Of a DNA stretch of 64,000 nt, positions 43,896 through 52,375 are shown in pieces. Location of the stretch: contig JAJEKV010000005.1 of NCBI GenBank assembly GCA_021234155.1, forward strand, positions 15,063,468 to 15,127,467. Reading direction: 5' to 3'. The number at the start of each line of letters is the position of its first letter. Position 1 is the first letter of the stretch. Position numbers and translations under genes: made by a program. Source of the stretch: Isoetes taiwanensis (Eukaryota; Streptophyta; Lycopodiopsida; Isoetales; Isoetaceae). The notes under the pieces are model-generated. The model did not search any database. It saw nothing but the letters and a program-made list of their open reading frames with translations, and was not told where the DNA came from.

Positions 43896-45552
43896 GGATC
43901 ATATGATGCAAAATCTTCATGCGCAGAAGTAATTGCATATAAGAAATTCGCCTGGTGTGATCCTTGCGTAAAAAAGTAAATAGAAACACAAATATTGAAC
44001 TTACAACTTAGCGTAAACAAATAGTATTTTAATAAACCAACACTTTACATACTAACACTTTACACTTTAAATATGATATTTCTTTCTTTCCTTTTACTTG
44101 AAAGCTATTTTTTTTTTTTTTCAGATGGATCACACCAAGCTTAATAATACATATGCAAAAAAAGGGACACACTAAATTAAGCATGGTGTGATCCACTTTC
44201 TTTTTTGTTGTCAAATTAAAATTAAACACAAGTACTCATTCCTATTTGTATCTAAAATGCTTTACCACTCTTAAGTACATAAGTCATTATCCCTTTTCAA
44301 AGAGCATATTATTTTTCAAGAAGGATCACACCAAGCGAATAGTACATATGCAACAAAAATGGAACACACTAAATTCAAGATCGTGTGATCCACTTTCTTA
44401 TTTGTTGTCAAATTAAAATTAAACACAAGTACCCCTTCTCATTTAATGCTTTACCACCCTAAGTGCATAAAGTTATTAGTCCTTTTCAAAGAGCATATCT
44501 TTTTTTAAGAAGGATCACATCAAGTATCCTATTTGCATCTAAAATACTTTACCAACTCTAGTAGTACATAAAGTTATTAGCCTTTTTCAAAAAGCAAACA
44601 CTTTATCAATAAATGAGCACGTCACATATCCACACTTAACTTCAAATAAGACACATATATATTTCTTTTGTTAAAAGATAATCAAAGTAATTTTACTATA
44701 GGAAGTCATCTTTTTCCAAAAAGATCACACCAAGCGAATTTTGTATAAGCTAAAAGGTTGGAATATACTAAATTCGCATGGTGTGATCCACTTTCTTGTT
44801 TGTTGTCAATAGATAATAACACCAAGTCCCTCATCAATAATCTCCCATTTGCATATAAAATATGTATCATTCCAAGTTATATTATGTTTTATGAACTAAA
44901 CTTTTTCAAAGAGGGTCCCAAAGCAAAATACAAACACTTAATCAATAAGCCAACACTTTACCAACAACCAAAGCTTTATTAAATAAGATTTTTATGTTAT
45001 TTTATCAAACCTAACAATGTTTCCATATGTGACACTTTGAGTTAACTGATCCAAAGGCTCATGAAAGCGACATTTTATACAATATATCTTTGGAGCCTTT
45101 GTGTCGTGGCATTAGTAAACACCTCTAATGGAGCAAATATTTTGTAACTCATTTTTTCAACAACCCTGGATGCACGTCTTATCAAACATTTCTTCATTGC
45201 AAGGACACCATTCTCATAAGGCTTGCACAATTCGCTTAAAAGAGGTCATGGGACGACTTTCAAGCTCGGCTCCCACAACTTTACAACGTAAAACTAGATG
45301 CCCATTGCCGTGAATGTATATCTTGGAAAAGCATGTCTCTTATGTCCATATGTTAGACAACAACGATGCTAGTAATGCTTTTCCCTAGTCTCAAATCCTC
45401 GACATCTGATAAATATAGCCAAAAGAAAAATATTTGATTCAGTGAGTGAATATAAATCAAGAAGAGGGAAGAAAAAAGAAGCAAGGATCACATGACGCGA
45501 AATCTCACTACACATTTACAAAGTGCATATGCATTTTCGCATGGTGTGATCC
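43896..45552. repeat. Array of five hairpins with GGATCACACC arms
   Basis: Stems pair GGATCACACCAAGCGAAT-type left arms with ATTCGCATGGTGTGATCC-type right arms at 43896-43963, 44127-44194, 44323-44391, 44722-44788 and 45485-45552, with loops of about 30-45 bases. A lone left arm sits at 44512. The three middle units share flanks (CTTTTTCAAAGAGCAT before; CACTTTCTT-TTTGTTGTCAA and ACACAAGTA after), so they are tandem repeats of about 200-400 bp. Arms are better conserved than loops. Confidence 0.9.
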
Positions 45553-46339
45553 ATCTATTATTGAGGGTGCAAATTTGCAAATATCCTCCTCTTCAAATCC
45601 CTTCCCCCCTCCCTTCCCTTTTTTTTTTTTTGCAATATACTATCCATAGCATTTATTTTGAACCCTATAGTTCTACCTATTCATTGCGTATGAATGTCGC
45701 TCCGGCGATGTAACTCCATAGTCACCCTTCGTTAAGGATAGCATTCTCACCCACGAGCCTATGGATAGATATCCTTCCACCGTCAGATCGATCGGTCGTT
45801 AAATTGTAAGAATGAATGGCAGGGAGCAATACGATGAATGGGAAGAGCTGAAAAGTAGGAAAACTTCAGAATGAAAATTTGGGTAGTAAAAACATGGCAT
45901 GTAACGTACGTTTGCTTGTCCGCACATCGCTTCGCCGTTGTTGCTTAACTCTATGCTCGCCCCGCAAAAACACAGACACTATTGGAGACTTGGATTCCAA
46001 ATGAAGAGCGAAGACGGAGAGGATGCACGTAGCGGCGCTAATGTGAACAATGGAAATCTTGGTGCCAAAATTTGATAAGGTGGTTGGTGCATGTGGGCAT
46101 GTGCACAGTAGGCGGGAAAAGTAGCCATTATTTTGGTCCGCGATACGATTTTCGAAAAATGCGGGCCATTAATGTGGTTGCAATGAATGCACAAACATGT
46201 CCTATGAAATTTCGCCATGTGGATGCCAAGTAAGCCTGCTCCTCTTTCTACTTGCCAACTAATACTGACTTTGGAAAAAAATGCGCAAACATCATTGGTC
46301 GCGAGAAACATGACGTGGAATTCTGGCATCCAAGATATG
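45553..46339. other. Right inner part of the TIR element, nothing recognised
   Basis: No supported gene. Approaching the right inverted repeat there is limited similarity to the inner left end (TTCCACGTCAT). Confidence 0.5.
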
Positions 46340-46371
46340 GGCCATTTTGAGACCCCAAATCCGCCCTAATG

Positions 46372-48525
46372 CCTGTTCCTTACTTGTTCCCATGATAGCC
46401 AGGAACCATCCTCCTGCAGCAAATCTTCATATTTACATAAGCCAGCCTCTTTCCATTGTCTGTATTTTTGTGGATGTTTAAGGGCAAGACACCCAATTCC
46501 CTCAGGAGCCAGTTTGGGATGCTAGAAAAAGTTAATTTTGCCACATCTCGCATCCAAGATTGGAGGTCTAAAGCAAAGAGAAGCTTGGTTCCATGCCTCC
46601 AGTGTTCTTCTTAGCATTTGTGATGTTCCTGGGCCTGGGTTTAGTTGAAAGAAAGCTGAATCTGGCAGGAGATGAGTGAGAGTTAGACTACCAACTGGTC
46701 TAGAAACCTCCACCCAGTATCTAATTAGCTTGATAGCAGGAGAAGGACTGTTACTGTAGATAGCCCTCCAAATCAGTTTTGCAGCCAAGGCTTGAGCTTG
46801 AACAAAGAGGGATTTGCAGCCCAGACCACCTAACTTCTTAGGTTTTATCAGATCCTTCCATGCTACTCTGTGGCTCCCCTGCCATAGGAATCTCCTTATT
46901 GCTGCCTCCACCTGATTATAGGAGTATTTATCTGCCACAATTGCGGATGAAAAATAGACATGGGTACTTGCAATAACAGAGTTTGCTATTTCTACTCGGC
47001 CTGCCAAGGACAGTGATGAAGGGTAAGCCTGCAATTTCTTTTTTATTCTGTTTACAATGGGCTCCCAAAGGCCTTTAACAGTATTATTGAGAGCCAAAGG
47101 GATTCCCAAGATTTTGGTGGCCTGATTCGATCCCATGACTTTGATGTTGGACAAAACTGTTTGTGCAGAGTCCAGAATGATGCCACATTTTGATTTATTT
47201 AATTCCATACCTGAGACTTTGCCAAAATTGCCCATGGCCTCCAGGAAGTTGGCTAGACTTGCATCCCCATCTTTAAGGAACACAAAAGTGTCGTCAGCAT
47301 ATTGCATCATAAGAAAGGATTCTTCCTGGTGGGAGCTACAATGAGGCAGCTGGAGGCAATTTATCTGTTTCTTGATATGCAATTGAGTCACTAGTCTAGT
47401 GACAATTTCTGCTACCATCAGGAAAAGATAGGGAGCCAATGGGCACCCCTGTCTTACCCCTCTTTGACACTTGAAAAGTTTGGAGGGGCTCCCATTAATT
47501 AGAAGGGCCGAGGAAGCTGTGTGGTTGAGACTGAGCACCCTTTGATACACTGCTTCAGAAAAACCCAAGTGAATCATGGCTTTGTGTAGAAAGTTCCAAT
47601 TGATTGTGTCATATGCCCTTTTGAAGTCAAGCTTCAGAAGCATACATTCGTGACCAGAGAGCTTGTTCCAGTGTAAACCTTCTGATGCACCTATGTAATT
47701 GTCAAGAATGCTTCTCCCAGGAAGAAAAGCAGATTGACATGGGTTGATGGTCTTCAACAAAATACTTTTCATCCTGTTTGCCAGGATCTTTGCCAGGATC
47801 TTGTAGGATGTGTTGGTAAGGGAGATTGGTCTCCAATCCCCAAAACTCTCAGGATGTTCCACCTTGGGAATTAAAGCAATATGGCCAGCATTAATTGCAG
47901 GGTGGAGGGCTTTGGCTCTCCAAGCCCCTTGTATGAAGGTCAAGAGATCATCCTTCATAACCTCCCAGAATTCAATATAAAATTCTGGGGGCAGACCATC
48001 TGGGCCTGGACTTTTCCCTGCTTCCATTGACTTGAGAGTTTCCCAAATTTCCTTCTCCTGTGGAGCTGCTAATAGTTCCTCATCTTGAATAGGCTCAGAT
48101 GCTGGGATATCATTGAAGAAGGACTGCAACTCCACTGGATCAACCATTTTCTCAGAGAAAAGGTCTGCATATTTCCCATAGAAAAAGTCCTCAATGTGTT
48201 TCTGCTCCTCCAAAATTGTACCAGCCTCTGTTTTAACTTTGCCAATACTATTGTTCAAAATCCTATTTTTAGCTTCTCTGAAAAAGAAGGATGAGTTTCC
48301 TCTGTCCATAAAGTTGATGTATTTGCTCTTGCTTTTGACAGATAGGGCCCTGGCCTCATTTTCCTCCATTAGCTTCACCTTTAGTTCCAGTTCTTCTTCT
48401 TTCTTCTGCAGTGTGGTGTCATTTTTCCTCGAGAATAACTGCTCCCTAATCTGCCTCATTTCTTTGTATATTTTCATTTTTTCTTTTCTTCTGTTTGTTG
48501 ACCAGTCTTTTCCCCAATTCTTGAT
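46372..48525 (-). pseudogene. L1-type LINE ORF2, reverse transcriptase part, nearly intact
   Basis: From 48477 the minus strand is open for 651 codons: a linker, GKSPGPDGLPPEFY, DWRPISLTNTSYKILAKILA, NPCQSAFLPGRSILDNYIGA, LKLDFKRAYDTINWNFL, RQGCPLAPYLFLMVAEIVTR and an intact LMMQYADDTFVFL catalytic box, then thumb and connection with GGLGCKSLFVQAQ and HLLPDSAFF. A single in-frame stop at 46522 is followed directly by HPKLAPEGIGCLALKHPQKY and ends at the DNA-element insertion. Another single TAG at 48526 separates it, in the same frame, from the endonuclease. Restricting damage to point stops indicates recent inactivation. Confidence 0.93.
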
Positions 48526-49404
48526 CTAGCCTTTAACAGCCTTTATCTTTTCCACAAAGGTGGACATAGAACCTGTCTTAGTGACCTGTGGTAGAGTAAT
48601 ATAAAATTGCTTGAAAGAATTACAGAAGCTTTTCATATTTAAGAGGCTGGTGTTGAGTTTGAAAGGGCTGTTTGTTCCACCTCTTGTCTTGACTACCACA
48701 TTTTGGAGAAACTGGGGGAAGTGATCTGATATGGAATTGCTTGGATCTCCATAACAGATGACATTATCCCAAGTTGGAAGTGTCTTATTGCATAGATAAA
48801 ATCTATCCAATAGGCAATATGTCCTCTCTTCACCCTTTCTTTTGTTGCTCCAGGAGAAGACATTAGAAGAGGAAGGAGGGATATAACAGAAGAAATTCAT
48901 CAGCTTGTCCCATACCAGTCTCTCCTTTTTGGCCATGTTCAACTTTTTCCCTAACTTCTGATCCCAAATAGGAGTGTTGTTGAAGTCTCCAGCTAACAAA
49001 AAGTTGTTGAGCTGTTGATGTGTTTCCACCCAGTTTAGAATTTGAGCCCATTGTTCTTCCCTTTCAGCCGAGTCTGTTGAGGCATAAACATTAATGATAG
49101 CAATCTCCTTACCTTCTATTTCCAGCACAGCCACAGTCCACCTGCCTCTGGGATGTTTAAATGTAAATTTAGCTTGCTGACCACTCCAAATTGTGCAGGT
49201 ACCACCTTTGGTTCCATCAGCAGCTGACCATATAGAAAAACTATTTGGAAGGATCCAACTTCCAAGCCTGGCTGATTCAAACTCAGGAAGTCTGTGTTCC
49301 TGCAGGAGAATTATGTCAGCCTTCATTTCCCTTATGGCCACCATGGCTCTTTTCCTTTTGAGGGGACCTTTTATTCCCCTCATGTTCCAAGTGACAATCT
49401 TCAT
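48526..49404 (-). pseudogene. L1-type LINE ORF2, apurinic-type endonuclease part
   Basis: 292 codons from ATG 49404. It has MKIVTWNMRGIKGPLKRKRA, IILLQEHRLPE (catalytic Glu), INVYAS, FLLAGDFNNTPIWDQK (the G-D-F-N box), TYCLLDRFYLCN and NSISDHFPQF (S-D-H). All endonuclease catalytic positions I can judge are present. It ends at TAG 48526, after which the same frame continues IKNWGKDWSTNRRKEK into the reverse transcriptase, so the stop is one nonsense change within a single ORF2. Confidence 0.92.
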
Positions 49405-51595
49405 TTAAGCTGGATATTTCTTCCTTTCTTGTACCCTGAGGTTTCGAGCTGGGCTGTCCTCCAGGAATTGTACTTTCTTTTTGCTCTTTTTAGCAGGAAG
49501 TGGGGTGAAGAACTGTTCTTTCTCTTCCGTTGTATCTTCAGAGAACTGTATTTCTTCTGTGCCATTCAGTCCCTCACTATCAGATATCTCCATGGGGGAT
49601 CTAGTGAAGAACTTATATGCTGTTGTTTGCTGTTCATCTTCAGCTTCCTTTTCCATAATATTCAGCAAAGCTTCAAAAGAAGAATTTACCTCAATTTGTT
49701 GTTGGTCTGGAGTTGAAGAAGGCTCTTCATTCTGAGGCTTGGAAGAATTAATGCCCTTTGAGCATCACCAACATAGCCACCACCCTGACAGATTTCAGTA
49801 GTCGAGTCCTGAGTTGGTGATATAGGATGGTCCTTTGGTTTACCATCCCTAATTATGAGTGTGTGAGACCTAATTGGCATGTCCTTTTCTATGGAGCTTT
49901 CCATGGCCATCTGTTTCCCCTTGTCTGGAACCATCACATTATCTTGGCCTTTGGGAATTCCAGGGAAAGCTTTATGATTTTCCTGGCCATGTGTCAGGTC
50001 ACATGGAGTTACAGGGATTACCATAAGGTTTTCCTGGCCCATTGGACTTATAAGCATTTGTGATTGGTTCATATCTCCATCTGGGCTTAGAGGGACAATG
50101 GTCTGACTGGAGTTCAGATCCACTACCTGGCCAGCTGGAGTCAGGGGAACAATAGTCTGACTTGTGATCAGTTCCTCCACATGGTCAGTTGACTGGTCCT
50201 TAGTGTCCACAGGGTTGACTAAGACTTTGAAACCATTTGCCAATTTAATATTTTGTTGTACTTTTTTCCACTCCTGTCTAGTTTTTTTATTTCAAGAGCA
50301 CCCTGTTTCACCGATTCCTTCTCAGCTTTCTCTTTTTGTTTTCTGGCTTTCCTTCTGGCACTACCGTTTGTATTTTTCCTTTTGTTCCTGGGAATATTCC
50401 ACTCCTCATTTCTGGTGTCCTGGATGGGGACATCCTTCATGATCCTCTGCTCATATTGCTGCCTTGGAGCTTGTTTAGCCCAGAAACCTTTGCATACTCC
50501 CCCTCCATGCAACCTAAGGCCACAGATATTACATGGATTTGGGAGGCCATACCATTGGAGATTCAGTTTCCGAGGAGTACCAAAATAATCTATGTATTCC
50601 AGTTGATTGGGTATGGGTTTTAGGATGTCAAGTTGAACCCATACTCTCGGAGCTCTCTCAGCAACTTTGTCATAGCCAATATATTGGCCTAGGCTTTGGA
50701 AAAGCCTTTTGAAAAGATCCTCATGCCAGTACATGGGGTTTAGACCTTGTACAGAGCAGGAGGCCGGATGGTACAGCTCTTCCAAGGCTTGGGGATCAAA
50801 CTTCGGGTTCCATTTCTGGAAATAAAATTGAGTGTTTGCCCTGTAAATTGTCCCCTGTTTTAAGAGGAATTGAACCGAGCTTGAGTCACCACATTCAACC
50901 ACAAAGAAGGGAAACTCGAGCCAGTAAACTCCTGTGATTGTTAATGCTCTGTCCATCTTCAAGATTTCAGTTTTCAGCACAGAAAGTTTCACTCCTTCAT
51001 GCCTGATGCACCCAATGACCGCCTTTTCCTGCAGGTCACTAAGCCTATTTGGAATGCAAAGATGATTGAGGGAGGGGATACCTTTAAATTCCGGCCTGAT
51101 TTTGAGTTCCTCCTCCTTCAGCATTGCCCTCTGTTCTTCATTGATTTTTTGCAGAATCGGGCCAACCAAGTTGCTTTGCATTTCTATTGAAGATCGGCCC
51201 TTCTGCATCCTTGTCTTCTGTTCCGGCTCCTTCCCTTTAGATTGTTTGTTCAACTGGGAAGACGCCATTGGGATCAGCCAGTCTCCAACCGCAAGGAAGT
51301 TTTTGGGTTTAGGATTTTCCTTGTCAAATCCCAGGACTATGCTTTTCATGTAGTCAATCATCTCCCCTTGCAAAGATTCTGACATTCTGTTAAATAAGGA
51401 CAGCCACAGGTCCTCTAGATCCCCTACCTTCCGTACAGTCTCTTTCTCGTTCCCTGTCGATTCCTTCCTTATCCGTGGCCCACCCACATTTCCACTGTTC
51501 CTTTGAACATTTCCATTGTTCCTTTGATCACCCTGTCCCTGCTTCGACCCTTGGCACGCAAGCCCAAGCGTCACTGTAGCTGCCATCCCACACAT
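49405..51595 (-). pseudogene. L1-type LINE ORF1 (gag-like, zinc knuckle), frameshifted near its end
   Basis: Starts at ATG 51595 or 51586 (MAATVTLGLACQG). 458 codons are open to 50219. It has an acidic N-terminal region, a DUF4283-type nucleic-acid-binding core (WLEFPFFVVECGDSSSVQFL, FYFQKWNPKFDP, RVWVQLDILKPIPNQLEYID) and a zinc-knuckle-like CNICGLRLHGGGVC. A frame change near 50245 leads to a second open stretch (KLANGFKVLVNPVDTKD..., 50243-49686) and a third (49668-49405) of Ser/Thr/Pro/Gln-rich tail. ORF1 ends directly before the ORF2 start. Confidence 0.85.
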
Positions 51596-51775
51596 TCTGT
51601 TCTACCTTACCTGAGCGCCACAAACCCTAGCGCCATCTCCACCTAGCCCCACTCTCGGTTTGCTATACTTGCAATAATTTGTACGTATATACCGTCAATA
51701 ATTTAGGTGTCTATAAATAGGTATGCATGAAATTGGCAACCCATCGGCTTCGGCCTCCGCCTTCTGCTTGTTATT

Positions 51776-52006
51776 ATGGCACATTCTATTACCTGCCAGA
51801 TGAACCATGCAGACCTCTGCAGGTGCCGCGAGCTAGAAATAGAACTTCAGGACTGGCTTGATGTCGTTGCTATGAATCCCGTCCGCTTCTATCCTGATCC
51901 CTTTGATGTTGTAATCCATCTTATATGGAATCCAGAGCATGGTTTGTTCATGATCGACAGGATCTCAGCACCGCCTGTAGCGCCTGTCGACGATGATTCG
52001 GATTAG
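51776..52006 (+). CDS. Unrecognised 76-residue protein, right arm of the large element
   Basis: ATG 51776 to TAG 52006. It contains MNHADLCRCRELEIELQDWL, FYPDPFDVVIHLIWNPEHGL and an acidic end, PVDDDSD. No family recognised. It lies between the right target duplication of the LINE and a copy of the element palindrome (52051), so it belongs to the large element's own sequence. Confidence 0.45.
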   Translation: MAHSITCQMNHADLCRCRELEIELQDWLDVVAMNPVRFYPDPFDVVIHLIWNPEHGLFMIDRISAPPVAPVDDDSD

Positions 52007-52339
52007 TTTTTAAAGTTTATGTTCCACTATAATACGTTATTTATGCGAATAAAATCGCGCCACGCGCGATTTGACCCACGAAAATCTCTGTTTTGTAGCA
52101 ACTCGCTTGCTGTTATTTATTCGTAAAACACTACAATTTCAATGTTTAGATTTCGTTGTCGTCGGTGATTGTACGAATTAATAAGCAATTTCCTACTTTT
52201 TATATTGCCAATATTCTTTCATAATATGGGTCATTTGCACCGAATATTTGGATGCCTTTGCATTTCAACATAAAATGCAAAAGTGTGGTTAATTCAATAT
52301 AATGGTCAATAAAAGGCTTATACGGCGCGATTTTGGAAT

Positions 52340-52371
52340 AGACATAATCCCAATTTAATTGAATGATGGTT
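52340..52371 (-). repeat. Right terminal inverted repeat of the large element
   Basis: Inverted copy of the left terminal repeat; ends GAATGATGGTT at 52371 and is followed by CTAC (52372-52375). Confidence 0.8.
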
Positions 52372-52375
52372 CTAC

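Larger units (their letters stand above)
42433..46371. mobile_element. 3.94-kb TIR element inserted in the LINE, with a hairpin array
   Basis: The ends are perfect 32-bp inverted repeats starting CATTAGGGCGGATTTGGGGT (42433-42464; complement 46340-46371). Partial similarity continues inward around TTCCACGTCAT. LINE coding sequence resumes on both sides (SWEQVRNR at right, TKGTYLDKESPF at left). No convincing target duplication is visible. The interior holds a 204-bp MITE, one unrecognised frame and five hairpins with GGATCACACC arms. No transposase was found, so it is non-autonomous or of an unknown type. Confidence 0.9.
41152..51656 (-). mobile_element. Full-length L1-type LINE, poly(A) tail, 14-bp target duplication, split by a DNA element
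   Basis: GGTTTGCTATACTT occurs at 41138-41151 and 51657-51670, directly outside the element. A run of T at 41150-41173 is the minus-strand poly(A) tail. From 51595 leftwards lie ORF1, endonuclease, reverse transcriptase, zf-RVT region and a 3' UTR. Subtracting the 3.94-kb insertion (42433-46371) leaves about 6.57 kb, a normal size for a complete plant LINE. The coding damage is slight, so this insertion is fairly young and post-dates the surrounding large element. Confidence 0.95.
20891..52371. mobile_element. Very large TIR transposon (31.5 kb with nested insertions; ~12.3 kb without)
   Basis: The ends are 32-bp inverted repeats starting AACCATCATTCAATTAAATT (20891-20922 and the complement of 52340-52371), differing at one base. 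CTAC lies directly outside both (20887-20890 and 52372-52375), a 4-bp target duplication. No partner for either end occurs nearer. A transposase-like gene sits just inside the left end. The palindrome family AAACGCGCCTGGCGCGTTT occurs on both sides of the LINE insertion (34.4-40.3 kb and 52.05 kb), showing those parts were contiguous. Superfamilies with 4-bp duplications include Sola1, Ginger and Chapaev; none is proven. The main uncertainty is whether both ends belong to one insertion. Confidence 0.6.

Noticed and set aside
42433-46371. Assigning the LINE-splitting element to Tc1/mariner by a TA duplication
   Set aside because: TA flanks GGGC on both sides but lies inside the perfect CATTAGGG...CCCTAATG inverted repeat, so it cannot be separated from the TIR; no superfamily is claimed.
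47135-51353. Plus-strand frames across the L1-type LINE (for example 48194-48529, 49294-49716, 50253-50588)
   Set aside because: They are antisense shadows of the LINE ORF1 and ORF2, which have recognisable domains on the minus strand.
6201-52072. Palindromic repeats as a CRISPR array or as rho-independent terminators
   Set aside because: Spacing is irregular, there are no uniform unique spacers or cas genes, and the context (introns, LINEs, plant genes) is nuclear eukaryotic.
34408-52072. The palindrome-rich cargo region as an integrated giant-virus segment with hairpin transcription signals
   Set aside because: No capsid, DNA polymerase, ATPase or other virus hallmark is recognisable, a probable spliceosomal intron is present, and TIRs with a target duplication explain the block better.
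20891-52371. Polinton/Maverick identity for the large element
   Set aside because: Net size is similar, but there is no protein-primed polymerase or retrovirus-type integrase, the TIRs are only 32 bp, and the duplication is 4 bp instead of 6 bp.
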